From: Verrucomicrobia bacterium 12-59-8
Lineage (GTDB): Bacteria > Verrucomicrobiota > Verrucomicrobiae > Verrucomicrobiales > Verrucomicrobiaceae
Length of the DNA: 31,150 nucleotides
Assembly (NCBI GenBank): GCA_002279765.1
Contig: NCCR01000108.1
Location: forward strand, 1 to 31,150
Direction of reading: 5' to 3'
The notes beneath the pieces were generated by a model. The model searched no databases, was not told the DNA's origin, and saw only the letters and a list, made by a program, of their open reading frames with translations. Every line of letters starts with the position of its first letter. The stretch's first letter is position 1. A program made the position numbers and the translations under genes. Shown piece after piece: positions 8,968-16,967 of the stretch.

Positions 8968-10257
8968 CTATTTCTTGATCCGATACAGATTCCCCTCCGT
9001 CCGAATCAACAGATCAGAGCCGATCACGGCATACGAGGCGAGGCTGTGCTCAGCGAGGTCATTCTTCGCGAGGATGCTGAAGATCTTGCCGGGTTTGACG
9101 ACGACGCCGAGACCTTTTTCGTCCTGGAGATAGAGCTTGCCGTCGGCGGCGAGGAGGGAGGCGGAGATGGGGCCGGTGCAGCGTTCGGAGTAGTGGATGG
9201 CACCGGTCTTGGCGTCGGCGCAGGTGAGGATGCCGTTGTCGGCCACGAAGTACAGTTCATCGCCGATGACGGCCATGCTGGGATTGTGCGGGGCGGCTTT
9301 GTCGATGGTCCAGCCGAGGTGGGTGGCGGTGACATCGCCCTTGGAGGAGGCATCCACTTTGATGGCGTAGAGCACGGGTTTGTCGTAGCCGCTGGAGAGG
9401 TAGATCATGCCGTGCGCGTAGATGGGGCGGGGGACGACGGAGTAGCCCTGGTCGTAATTGAAGTGCCAGATTTCGGTGCCGTCCTTGGGATTGAGCGCAT
9501 TCACCACGCCGCTGCCGGGGGTGATGAGCTGCTTCTGGCCGTTGACGTCGATGAGAAGCGGGGTGCAGAAGGAGAATTTCTTTTTGGCTTCGGACTGGCG
9601 GGCGAAGGTACAGCGCATTTTGCCGGGGGTTTTGTCGAGCGCGATGACCTTGGGCTCTGTTTCGGCATCGGCATTGAAGATGAGCAGGTCTTCAAACAGC
9701 ACGGGGCTGCTGCCGTTGCCATGCACAGGTGAGTAGGCGAACTCCTGCGTGCTCCAGATGGTCTTGCCGGTGAGTGCGTCCAGGCAGGCGGTGCCGAGGT
9801 GGCCGAAGTGGACGTAGAGTTTGCCGTCTTCAAAGATCGGCGTCGGGCTGGCGTGGCTGTTTTTGCGGTGCGCACGCGGCGCGGTGGCGGTGAACAGCTC
9901 AACGTCCCACACGGGTTTGCCGGTGGTGGCATCGAGCGAGATCACCCGCAGCGAGCGGTCTGCCGTGGCCTCCTCCTTGCCGCTGAGGGAGACCGCCGAA
10001 GTGAGGAAGATGCGGGTGCCTGCCACCACGGGGGAGGACCAGCCAATGCCTGCGACGGGTGTTTTCCAAGCGATGTGCGAGTTGGGACTCCAGGTCAGCG
10101 GCAGGTTGGTGGCGGTCGAGTGCCCCTGCGCATCCGCGCCACGGAATTCAGGCCAGCTTGGGGCGGTGGGCGCGGTCGGGGCGGCTGATGAAGTGACAGC
10201 CAGCGCAAGAGCAGCGGCGGAGAGGAGGGCGGTTTTGGAAATCATGTGGCGCTTCAT
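8968..10257 (-). CDS. Secreted PQQ-like beta-propeller repeat protein
   Basis: A 429-aa exported protein. Residues 1-26 form a signal peptide (MKRHMISK, hydrophobic core, ending SSAAP). The mature part opens with WPEFRGADAQGHS, a phrase usual at the start of PQQ-like/BamB-like propellers in Planctomycetes and Verrucomicrobia. Repeated blade motifs follow: VISLDATTGKPVWDVEL, CLDALTGKTIWSTQ, VIALDKTPGKM, VNALNPKDGTEIWHFN, TCADAKTGAIHY. No dehydrogenase active-site or haem-binding motif is obvious, so a scaffold or binding role is likelier than a quinoprotein enzyme. ATG 10257 is preferred over the upstream frame because it gives a clean signal peptide; ATG 10245 would also work. It is transcribed divergently from the gene at 10394. 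Confidence 0.88.
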   Translation of the reverse strand: MKRHMISKTALLSAAALALAVTSSAAPTAPTAPSWPEFRGADAQGHSTATNLPLTWSPNSHIAWKTPVAGIGWSSPVVAGTRIFLTSAVSLSGKEEATADRSLRVISLDATTGKPVWDVELFTATAPRAHRKNSHASPTPIFEDGKLYVHFGHLGTACLDALTGKTIWSTQEFAYSPVHGNGSSPVLFEDLLIFNADAETEPKVIALDKTPGKMRCTFARQSEAKKKFSFCTPLLIDVNGQKQLITPGSGVVNALNPKDGTEIWHFNYDQGYSVVPRPIYAHGMIYLSSGYDKPVLYAIKVDASSKGDVTATHLGWTIDKAAPHNPSMAVIGDELYFVADNGILTCADAKTGAIHYSERCTGPISASLLAADGKLYLQDEKGLGVVVKPGKIFSILAKNDLAEHSLASYAVIGSDLLIRTEGNLYRIKK

Positions 10258-10393
10258 ACGGAGGGTGAAGTGCCTGACGATCAAAAATTGCGTGAGGTCG
10301 AAGGCTTTCGGTGGTGCGGTCGATATGCGAAAATCGTTAGCGAGTGACTGTTCTTTCTGCGTGACGCAGCTTGGAAGAGTGGGAGCGTACCGC

Positions 10394-10819
10394 ATGTCGG
10401 TTAAATCGCTCTTCAAACACGCCATGGCCTTCGGGGCAGCGCTAATGCTGCCGTTGAGCTACACGCAGCAGACAGACCACAACAGCGGGGCAAGGAGAGA
10501 CCGGTGGGAGTGGGCGGGGCTGGCGATGGGTCCGTGGGAATCGAAGGAGAATGCTGAATTTCGCTGGGTGCGTGATGTACTGAACCTGCCTCCCGATTAT
10601 TTCGTGCAAGCTACAGGTCCTTCGATCTTAGCGTGTAGCATCGGCGCGCTGCCCGGCAAATTCAGGGAGACAAAGGTGTTCATGAATCTTTGGGAAAACG
10701 CCACGGCGGAGGAGAAGCCGCTGGTATGCATCGAAGCGGTGCTGTGTCTTGTGGAGAGTGACTGGCGTGAGCGCGAGAGAATGATGGATGAGGCCGGGAA
10801 GCGTTGGTGCCGAGCATGA
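10394..10819 (+). CDS. Hypothetical secreted protein
   Basis: A 141-aa product from ATG 10394. The N-terminus (MSVKSLFKHAMAFGAALMLPLSY) looks like a signal peptide. The mature part is acidic and aromatic-rich (RWEWAGLAMGPWESKENAEFRW, ENATAEEKPLVCIEAVLCLVESDWRERERM) and contains three Cys (residues about 77, 110 and 115, plus one near the end). I recognise no domain. The frame stays open far upstream because it lies opposite the propeller gene, so the open length is no evidence in itself. The signal peptide and composition are what support it. It is divergent from the propeller gene. Confidence 0.5.
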   Translation: MSVKSLFKHAMAFGAALMLPLSYTQQTDHNSGARRDRWEWAGLAMGPWESKENAEFRWVRDVLNLPPDYFVQATGPSILACSIGALPGKFRETKVFMNLWENATAEEKPLVCIEAVLCLVESDWRERERMMDEAGKRWCRA

Positions 10820-10894
10820 GGGGGCAAAAGCGCTTTGCACTCATGCGAGCGACCGTGTGGCAAGGCTGGGCGGGAGTGGTTCGCAAGCTGGACG

Positions 10895-10998
10895 GTGCGC
10901 TGAGGACGAAGAGCGTTCTACACCTCTCGAAAGCGGTAGCTCCGATGCAGGCTTGCGCCGTGCATCTTCGCGACCGCACTCCAAGACGCTGGCGCGAG
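10895..10998. repeat. Possible dispersed non-coding repeat between convergent genes
   Basis: The 184-base gap between the hypothetical gene and cstA ends in a segment that reads, on the minus strand, CGTCTTGGAGTGCGG then later CTACCGCTTTCGAGAGG. I associate similar phrases with a short repeat scattered through verrucomicrobial genomes, from memory only. No second copy exists in this window, so the call is weak. Confidence 0.25.
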
Positions 10999-11003
10999 TT
11001 TGA

Positions 11004-13061
11004 TCAAGCCCCTTCCGGCAGCGCCACATACGGCTCCTCATTGAGCACGACTTTCTTGGAGCCGCTGAGGAGCTTGATCCATTCGCGGAGGCAGCCGAGG
11101 AAGATGATGGCGACGGCGAGGAGGAAGAAGGCGGTGACGGCGGTGTCCACGGTGAAATTGAACTGCTGCGCGGCCCATTCCTTCATCTCCTTCTCGGTGC
11201 CGCCACCGGCGATTTTGCCGGCATAGAACTTGGTGGCGGAGATGAAGCCCATCTTGGGATTGGCATCGAAGAGCTTGATGTAGCCGGCGGCGAAGGTGAC
11301 GCTCATGAGGAAGAGCAGGGGGATCACGGTGACGAGGAGGTAGCGCGCCTTGCCCATCTTGATGAGGATGGTGGTGCCGAGGCAGAAGGCGATGACGGCG
11401 AGGAGCTGATTGGCGATGCCAAAGAGCGGCCAGAGGGTGTTGATGCCGCCGAGGGGATCGACCACGCCTTGATAGAGGAAGAAACCCCAGGCGGCGACGA
11501 GCAGGGCGCTGGCGAGGACGTTGGCCGGAAGGCTGCGCGTGTTGCCGAGCGGTTTCCAAATGCCGCCGAGGAAGTCCTGCAGGATGAAGCGTCCTACGCG
11601 GGTGCCTGCGTCGATGGTGGTCAGAATGAAGAGGGCCTCAAACATGATGGCGAAGTGATACCAGAAGGCCATCCAGCCGGGGCCAAAGGCGCGGGCAAAC
11701 ATCTGCGCCATGCCGACGGCAAAGGTGGGCGCGCCGCCGACGCGGCCAAACATGGTCTTTTCGCCGATGTCGGCAGCCAGTTTGTCCATGCCGGCGACGG
11801 TGACTGGGAAGCCAGCGTTGGTGATCATGCTGGTGACGGCAGCGGCCTGAGAAGGGTCGGTTTGCACGATCTTGGCGGCACCGGCATTGATGGCGAAGTA
11901 TTCGCCGGGTTGCAGCGCACAGGCGGCGACGAGGGCCATGAGGGCGACGAGCATTTCGGTGATCATCGCGCCGTAAGCGACGCTGCGGATGTCGGCTTCG
12001 TTGTCGAGCAGCTTGGGTGTGGTGCCGGAGGAGATGAGCGCGTGGAAGCCGGAGATGGCACCGCAGGCGATGGTGATGAAGACAAATGGGAAGACGCTGC
12101 CGAGGAAGACGAGGCCGGTGCCGTCCACGAACTTCGTGAGCTTGGGCATGTGCAGCTCGGGAGCGACCCAGATGACCACGACGGCCAGCACGGCCACGGT
12201 GCCGATCTTCATGAAGGTGCTCAGGTAGTCGCGCGGGGCGAGGAGCATCCACACCGGGAGCACGGAGGCGGCGAAGCCGTAGATCATGATGGACCAGGCG
12301 ATGGTCTCGCCTTTGTAGTCAAAGAAGTGCTCGATGCCCCAGTCCTTGAGATGGCTGCCCGCCCAGACACTGACGAGCAGGCCGACGATGCCGAAGATGG
12401 TGATGTTGCGCACGCTGGCACCGAAGATCGTGTGGCCAAAGCCCATGATGAGGGCCAGCGGGATCGTCATGACGATGGTGAAGAGGCCCCAGGGGCTTTC
12501 GGCGAGGGCCTTAACGACCACGAGGCCGAGCACGGCAAGTAGGATGGTCATGATGGCGAGGACGGACACCATGGCCACGAAACCGACCAGGGGATTGACC
12601 TCTTCTTTGAGCATCTGGCCCACGGATTTGCCGCCACGACGGATGGAGGCAAACATGACGATGGCATCATGCACACCGCCGCCGAGTGTGGCGCCGATGA
12701 GGATCCACAGCATGCCGGGCAGATAGCCAAACTGCGCCGCGAGCACGGGGCCGACGAGCGGGCCTGGACCGGCGATGGCTGCGAAGTGATGGCCGAAGAC
12801 GACCCACTTGTTCGTGGGCACGAAGTCCTTGCCGTCCTTGTGCGTGATCGAGGGCGGGGCGCGATGTTTGTCGAGCACGAGCACCTTGGTGATGAGCCAC
12901 TTGCTGTAAAAGCGATACGCGATGGCGAAAGAGCACAAACCAGCGACGACAAGCCACAGGGCATTGATGGTTTCACCTTTGTGAAGTGCCGAGAATGCGA
13001 CGGAACCAGCTCCGAGGAGGGAGATGGCGATCCAGATGAGGACTTGAAGGGGCTTGGGCAT
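11004..13061 (-). CDS. cstA: CstA-family carbon starvation / pyruvate-peptide transporter
   Basis: A 685-aa polytopic inner-membrane protein with many hydrophobic helices. Family signatures seen: FVPTNKWVVFGHHFAAIAGPGPLVGPVLAAQFGYLPG in the N-terminal third (pieces GHHFAAIAGPGPLVGP and GATLGGGVHDAIVMFASIRRGGKS), and FGIANQLLAVIAFCLGTTILIKMGK near the C-terminus. CstA and its relatives import pyruvate and possibly peptides during nutrient limitation. ATG 13061 is chosen: it starts MPKPLQVLIWIAISLLG directly at the first helix, while the longer frame adds 12 weak residues. Length is close to the E. coli protein (about 700 aa). The upstream 130 bases contain the phased ATTAGTG element, which may control it. 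Confidence 0.95.
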   Translation of the reverse strand: MPKPLQVLIWIAISLLGAGSVAFSALHKGETINALWLVVAGLCSFAIAYRFYSKWLITKVLVLDKHRAPPSITHKDGKDFVPTNKWVVFGHHFAAIAGPGPLVGPVLAAQFGYLPGMLWILIGATLGGGVHDAIVMFASIRRGGKSVGQMLKEEVNPLVGFVAMVSVLAIMTILLAVLGLVVVKALAESPWGLFTIVMTIPLALIMGFGHTIFGASVRNITIFGIVGLLVSVWAGSHLKDWGIEHFFDYKGETIAWSIMIYGFAASVLPVWMLLAPRDYLSTFMKIGTVAVLAVVVIWVAPELHMPKLTKFVDGTGLVFLGSVFPFVFITIACGAISGFHALISSGTTPKLLDNEADIRSVAYGAMITEMLVALMALVAACALQPGEYFAINAGAAKIVQTDPSQAAAVTSMITNAGFPVTVAGMDKLAADIGEKTMFGRVGGAPTFAVGMAQMFARAFGPGWMAFWYHFAIMFEALFILTTIDAGTRVGRFILQDFLGGIWKPLGNTRSLPANVLASALLVAAWGFFLYQGVVDPLGGINTLWPLFGIANQLLAVIAFCLGTTILIKMGKARYLLVTVIPLLFLMSVTFAAGYIKLFDANPKMGFISATKFYAGKIAGGGTEKEMKEWAAQQFNFTVDTAVTAFFLLAVAIIFLGCLREWIKLLSGSKKVVLNEEPYVALPEGA

Positions 13062-13092
13062 GATGATCTGTGGGTGGTAAAGGCCGAATATG

Positions 13093-13171
13093 ACCACTAA
13101 TGTTCACGTAATGGATCAGAGATTTGATCACACTCAGGAAATTAGTGATCCATTAATGTCCGATTAGTGGT
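13093..13171. repeat. Inverted array of 11-bp-phased ATTAGTG heptamers
   Basis: An AT-rich 79-base imperfect palindrome lies between the ThuA gene and cstA. Outer arms ACCACTAAT (13093-13101) and ATTAGTGGT (13163-13171) and inner arms TAATGGATCA (13109-13118) and TGATCCATTA (13146-13155) are exact complements. They are separated by seven unmatched bases on each side. Read another way, the plus strand carries ATTAGTG, ATTAATG, ATTAGTG starting at 13141, 13152 and 13163. The minus strand carries ATTAGTG (13095-13101) and ATTACGT (13106-13112). Every step is 11 bp, one helical turn. This suggests cooperative protein binding on one face of DNA, or the ends of a small mobile element. Its position just upstream of cstA favours a regulatory role, by inference. 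Confidence 0.6.
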
Positions 13172-13189
13172 GTAAAAATCAGGCGTTGT

Positions 13190-14125
13190 TTATTTGGCGT
13201 CTGTCTTGGCAGGCTTCGGCGGCGGCGGGGCGACGTAGGGCGGGTTGGTCATCGCTCCGGGAGCGGTTTCGTTGAGATTGGGGTAAACGTCGGCTTCGAC
13301 ATCTCCCAGCGCCCATTTGACGCCGCCGATGAGGATTTCCTGGAAGGTGGGATTGGTCCAGACGTCTTCGCGGTGGCCCATGGCGGTGTACCATACACGG
13401 CCTGCACCTTCCTTGCGCGCCCAAGTGCTGGGGTAGGCGGGGCGCTCGTACTCCTTGCCCTCCATGGCTGGGGCGTCGATCACGCTGAGCACGTGAATGT
13501 CAGGATTGAAATCCTTGAGCGAGTACCATTCCTCCATGAAGCCGTAGGATTCGCCGACTTTTTCGAAGCCGGGGAACTTGGTGTCGGTGACGGTGTTTTT
13601 GGCGTCCTGCTGCTTGCCATGCTTGATGAACTCGGCACCAAGGAAGTGAACATACGCGTCCGCCTTCTCGCCGTGGTTCAAGTAACGCTCGGGGCCTTTT
13701 TGCGATTCGTTGTCAGTGTGGAAGGTGTCGCTGGCGGAATGGGTGCCGATGAAGCCTTTGCCGCTTTTGACATAATCAAACAGCGCCTGCTTGCCTTCCA
13801 TGGTCATGGGCGGCTGTTTGTCGGTGCCTTCGCTGCAGAGATCACCCGTGGTATAGAAGAAGACGGCGTCGAACTGGGCGAGGTAGTCTTTGCTGAACTT
13901 GGAGCCGTCTTTGGAGAATTCGAAGTCCCAGCCGTTTTTCGCGCCGAGTTCAAGCAGCACCTTTTCAGCGTAGCTGGGCTGGCCATTTTTCCAGGAGATG
14001 ACGCTGTGCTCAAAGCCGCTGGACTTGGAGAAGAAGAGAATCTTGTGCTTGGCGGCTGGTGCAGAAAAAGCGACGACGCAGGCAGCGGCGGCCAGAATCA
14101 GGGGAGCGGCGAGTTTTTTGATCAT
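13190..14125 (-). CDS. Secreted ThuA-like domain protein
   Basis: A 311-aa protein with a signal peptide (MIKKLAAPLILAAAACVVAFSAPA) and a ThuA-like, class I glutamine amidotransferase-fold domain. KHKILFFSKSSGFEHSVI opens the fold; FDAVFFYTTGD, MTMEGKQALFDYVKSGKGFIGTHSASDTF and GRVWYTAMGHREDVWTNPTFQEILIGGVKWALG are strong family phrases. The C-terminus is Pro/Lys-rich. ThuA domains are linked to sugar (originally trehalose) use and are abundant in secreted proteins of Verrucomicrobia and Planctomycetes; the substrate here is unknown. ATG 14125 is chosen for its signal peptide over the 17-codon-longer frame. It lies upstream of cstA on the same strand. Confidence 0.9.
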   Translation of the reverse strand: MIKKLAAPLILAAAACVVAFSAPAAKHKILFFSKSSGFEHSVISWKNGQPSYAEKVLLELGAKNGWDFEFSKDGSKFSKDYLAQFDAVFFYTTGDLCSEGTDKQPPMTMEGKQALFDYVKSGKGFIGTHSASDTFHTDNESQKGPERYLNHGEKADAYVHFLGAEFIKHGKQQDAKNTVTDTKFPGFEKVGESYGFMEEWYSLKDFNPDIHVLSVIDAPAMEGKEYERPAYPSTWARKEGAGRVWYTAMGHREDVWTNPTFQEILIGGVKWALGDVEADVYPNLNETAPGAMTNPPYVAPPPPKPAKTDAK

Positions 14126-14214
14126 GAGGGGCGGATTCTGGCGGTTTTTTGAAAACAAGGCAAGGCAGTGTTGCACGCCTTGTCATTTCGACCGGCCTGA
14201 TTACGATGGCATGG

Positions 14215-14730
14215 ATGATGCGCTTTCTTTTAATTTTGATGCCCCTCCCACTTTGCGTCCTGCTCTGCCAGTGCGGCTCCAGCGCTGGAGCTCGCTGGGA
14301 GTATAAGTATGCCCCGGGCAAAACGGCGGTCATCATCGGCGGCAGGGCCGTGCCGCCGGCCAATGCACCTGAGGCGGTGCTGCGGGCGATCTCTGCGGGC
14401 AATCACATCTGCACCAAGCCTTATCGCCGTGGCGGCGGGCATGCCCACTTTGAAGACTGGGCCTACGACTGCTCCGGCACCACCTCCTACGTGCTGCACG
14501 CCGCAGGTAGGCTCAATGTGCCGACAGTATCCGGGGCGTTCCGCAGCTACGGAAGCAGCGGCCGCGGCAAGTGGATCACCGTCTTTGCCCGCAGGGGGCA
14601 TGTGTTTCTGGAGGTGGCCGGACTGCGGCTCGACACAGGCTACAGCGATGCTGACAGCAGCGGCCCGCGCTGGAGCAGCCGCTCACGGCCCACGAAGGGC
14701 TACACCATGCGCCATCCATCCGGCTTATGA
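14215..14730 (+). CDS. NlpC/P60-like lipoprotein, probable cell-wall hydrolase
   Basis: From ATG 14215 the product is 171 aa. It begins with a hydrophobic export signal (MMRFLLILMPLPLCVLLCQCG) in which Cys18 or Cys20 could be lipidated, though the lipobox is not canonical. The core carries YDCSGTTSYVLHAAG with Cys86 in the position of the NlpC/P60 nucleophile. GHVFLEVAGLRLDTG follows with a His in the expected place. Family members cleave peptidoglycan stem peptides. ATGs at 14206 and 14218 are equally possible. Its stop overlaps the next start by four bases (ATGA), so translation of the two is coupled. Alternative: an inactive NlpC-fold protein, since I cannot verify the third catalytic residue. 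Confidence 0.7.
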   Translation: MMRFLLILMPLPLCVLLCQCGSSAGARWEYKYAPGKTAVIIGGRAVPPANAPEAVLRAISAGNHICTKPYRRGGGHAHFEDWAYDCSGTTSYVLHAAGRLNVPTVSGAFRSYGSSGRGKWITVFARRGHVFLEVAGLRLDTGYSDADSSGPRWSSRSRPTKGYTMRHPSGL

Positions 14731-15197
14731 TCCCCGCCGAAGTCATCGTTTACCGCCCGAATTCCGCCGCGATTTTGCAGCGGGAGAATGGCGACATCTT
14801 TGTGGCGGAGCGCATCAACATCAAAGGCGCGTGGCAGTTTCCCCAGGGCGGCATTGATCATGGTGAGGACGCTGAAACAGCGCTGTTTCGTGAGTTGGCG
14901 GAGGAGATTGGCGTGAAGCGCGAACTGCTACAGATTCTCCAGCGGCGGGACGGCTACCGCTATGCGTTTTCGAAGGGGCGGCTGAAGTACGGCATTTACG
15001 GTGGCCAGGAGCAGACCTATTTTCTGTGCCGCTTCACCGGTACGGACGTCGATTTCAATCTGGATGCCACACATCGCGAGTTCGCGGGGTTCAGATGGAT
15101 TAAGCCATCGGATTTTCAGATGGACTGGGTGCCGAAATTCAAACGCCACGTCTATCGCCAGGTGATGCTGGACTTCTTTGGCCTTGAGTTTCCCTGA
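14727..15197 (+). CDS. rppH: Nudix hydrolase, RppH-like (RNA 5'-pyrophosphohydrolase or Ap4A hydrolase)
   Basis: A 156-aa protein with a complete Nudix box at residues 41-63: GGIDHGEDAETALFRELAEEIGV fits Gx5Ex7REUxEExGU. The GAWQFPQGGI lead-in, YGGQEQTYFL strand and FRWIKPSDF segment are typical of RppH, which removes pyrophosphate from mRNA 5' ends and starts decay, and of plant-type Ap4A hydrolases. Length matches the family (about 155-175 aa). It overlaps the NlpC/P60-like gene by four bases. Subtype is likely but not proven from sequence. Confidence 0.85.
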   Translation: MIPAEVIVYRPNSAAILQRENGDIFVAERINIKGAWQFPQGGIDHGEDAETALFRELAEEIGVKRELLQILQRRDGYRYAFSKGRLKYGIYGGQEQTYFLCRFTGTDVDFNLDATHREFAGFRWIKPSDFQMDWVPKFKRHVYRQVMLDFFGLEFP

Positions 15198-15203
15198 GGG
15201 CAT

Positions 15204-15611
15204 TCAATTCAGTCCAAAGCGCCGGAGACCGCGCAGTGGCGGTGCAAACCAGCGCATTTTGGTGTGGAGCTTGGGTTCGTGAGTGCTGTCGTCTGCTGCC
15301 TGCACCACCAGCAGGGAGACTTTGAAGCCGAAGGAGCCGTCAGAACGCCGTTGCGGAGAGCCAGCGACCACGAGGCACTTTAGCATGACCCACTTCGAGT
15401 TCGAAGCGGTCATGGCCAGCATCGCGGGCGTCAGTGCGGAGCGCTGGATGCGCACTTGTACTTCGGCCCCTAGGTCAAAACGGTGGCGTGACCAGAACAC
15501 GAGCCCGCAGGTGGTGATTTCGCTGAGTTCGACAACAGCCTGCCTGCCACCGCAGACCGATTGTTTCTCGAATGCGGAGGTTTCCTGCTTTTTCTGGCCG
15601 TGTTTAGCCAT
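15204..15611 (-). CDS. PilZ-like domain protein
   Basis: A 135-aa protein from ATG 15611. After a basic, Gln-rich start the segment AVVELSEITTCGLVFWSRHRFDLGAEVQVRI matches the strand pattern of PilZ domains, where D/E-L-S-x-x-G-L-x-F and L-G-x-x-V-x-V-R-I are common. The RxxxR c-di-GMP-binding motif is not clearly present, so nucleotide binding is doubtful. It lies 106 bases downstream of recA on the same strand. The stop is six bases from the convergent Nudix gene stop. It could connect to the pilus-like machinery encoded elsewhere in the window, but that is inference. Confidence 0.6.
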   Translation of the reverse strand: MAKHGQKKQETSAFEKQSVCGGRQAVVELSEITTCGLVFWSRHRFDLGAEVQVRIQRSALTPAMLAMTASNSKWVMLKCLVVAGSPQRRSDGSFGFKVSLLVVQAADDSTHEPKLHTKMRWFAPPLRGLRRFGLN

Positions 15612-15717
15612 ACGATTCGCGGAATGACCGCGAAAAGAGGCGCACGGGGCTGGGAAAGTCAAACGACGAAGGTAGCGAACGTGGGCCGTTCAGGCACGTC
15701 CCACGCCCGGGCCTGGC

Positions 15718-16833
15718 TTATTCTTCCTCGGCGGAGTCGGCGGCGGCACTGGCAGCTTTGGAGGAGCCTTTCTCCGAACCGGCGGATTTTTCGGCTTGCT
15801 TGGCCTTCACGGCGGCTTCGATCTCGGCATACACGGTCGCGTCGTTGCGCAGCACTTCCTTGGCGGCATCGCGGCCCTGGGCGAGCTGGGTGCCTTTGTA
15901 GCTGATCCAGGAGCCGCGCTTTTGCAGGATCTCATAATCCATCGCGAGATCGAGCAGCGAGCCGACATTGGAGATGCCCTCGTTGTACATGATGTCGAAC
16001 TCGGCCTCGGTGTAGGGCGGGGCGAGCTTGTTTTTCACCACTTTGACCTTGGTGCGGTTGCCGGTGACGGTGCCGTCGGTGGTTTTGATAGCGCCGATGC
16101 GGCGGATGTCCACACGCACGCTGGCGTAGAACTTGAGGGCCTTGCCGCCAGGGGTGGTTTCGGGATTGCCGAACATGACGCCGATCTTTTCACGAATCTG
16201 GTTGGTGAAGATGCAGCAAGTGCGCGCCTTGGCGATGATGGCGGTCAGTTTGCGCAGGGCGGCGCTCATGAGGCGGGCCTGGGCTCCGACGGTGGAGTCG
16301 CCGATCTCGCCTTCGAGTTCCTGACGGGTGACGAGCGCGGCCACGGAGTCGATGACGATGACGTCGAGGGCGTTCGAGCGGACGAGTGTTTCGCAGATGC
16401 GCAGGGCTTCTTCACCGGAGCTTGGCTGCGAGACGAGCAGCTCGTCCATCTTGACGCCAAGGCGGCGGGCATAGGCGGGATCGAGAGCATGTTCGACATC
16501 GATGAAGGCGGCCAGACCGCCTGCCTTCTGTGCCTGGGCGATGACGGTGAGGGTGAGGGTGGTTTTACCGGAGGACTCCGGGCCGTAGATTTCCACCACG
16601 CGGCCACGGGGGAAGCCGCCGGTGCCGAGTGCCTGGTCGATGAGCAGATTGCCGGTGGGGATGACGCTGATGTCGGACTTCAGGCCTTCACCGCCCATAC
16701 GAAGGATGGCACCTTCGCCGTAGTCTTTCTGAATCTGCTGGATGGCCAGGTCGAGATTGCGGCCGCGTGCTTCAGCGAGCTTGTCGGGTTTGGCGGCGGA
16801 AGTTTCGGCGGTTTCTTTGGGTGCTCTGGCCAT
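15718..16833 (-). CDS. recA: Recombinase RecA
   Basis: A 371-aa RecA, the DNA-dependent ATPase of homologous recombination and co-protease for LexA cleavage. Seen: Walker A GPESSGKT (84-91), [11 protein letters not shown] (Walker B), the L1 region with EGEIGD, and the L2 region [32 protein letters not shown]. The C-terminal tail is acidic and Ser/Ala-rich (ending SAEEE). An N-terminal tail of about 25 residues precedes [22 protein letters not shown] and is slightly longer than in E. coli. The start ATG at 16833 lies 30 bases from a LexA-box-like palindrome, so SOS control is likely. GspF lies upstream on the same strand; the PilZ-like gene lies downstream. Confidence 0.98.
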   Translation of the reverse strand: MARAPKETAETSAAKPDKLAEARGRNLDLAIQQIQKDYGEGAILRMGGEGLKSDISVIPTGNLLIDQALGTGGFPRGRVVEIYGPESSGKTTLTLTVIAQAQKAGGLAAFIDVEHALDPAYARRLGVKMDELLVSQPSSGEEALRICETLVRSNALDVIVIDSVAALVTRQELEGEIGDSTVGAQARLMSAALRKLTAIIAKARTCCIFTNQIREKIGVMFGNPETTPGGKALKFYASVRVDIRRIGAIKTTDGTVTGNRTKVKVVKNKLAPPYTEAEFDIMYNEGISNVGSLLDLAMDYEILQKRGSWISYKGTQLAQGRDAAKEVLRNDATVYAEIEAAVKAKQAEKSAGSEKGSSKAASAAADSAEEE

Positions 16834-16863
16834 AATAAGGAGTGTTCAGTGGTGATTAAAAAG

Positions 16864-16879
16864 CTGTTCGGGCGAACAG
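16864..16879 (-). promoter_or_regulatory. LexA (SOS) box upstream of recA
   Basis: CTGTTCG-GG-CGAACAG is a perfect 16-bp palindrome 30 bases from the recA start. It contains TGTTC-N4-GAACA, the motif I recall as reported for Verrucomicrobium spinosum LexA, and also fits CTGT-N8-ACAG. Binding by LexA is inferred from motif and position. Confidence 0.8.
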
Positions 16880-16967
16880 AAAGCGCATTTAGAACAGGTC
16901 GTAAAGCACTTTTCATCCTTAAGGAGCGAATACTTTCCCTGGGAGCAACTTCAGCCAGTGGACTGCC

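Noticed and set aside
8755..9732. Plus-strand open frame opposite the propeller gene
   Set aside because: Gly/Asp/Val-rich shadow of a well-supported gene, with no start context or motif.
11469..12542. Plus-strand open frame opposite cstA
   Set aside because: The product is an Asp/Gly/His-rich low-complexity string caused by the codon pattern of the membrane protein on the other strand.
14155..14183. 7-bp inverted repeat ACAAGGC/GCCTTGT between the divergent ThuA and NlpC/P60-like genes
   Set aside because: Short with a 15-base loop; likely chance, although an operator role cannot be excluded.
15635..15717. Possible recA terminator (CGTGGG...CCCACG)
   Set aside because: Only six base pairs with a 14-base loop and no T-tract on the minus strand.
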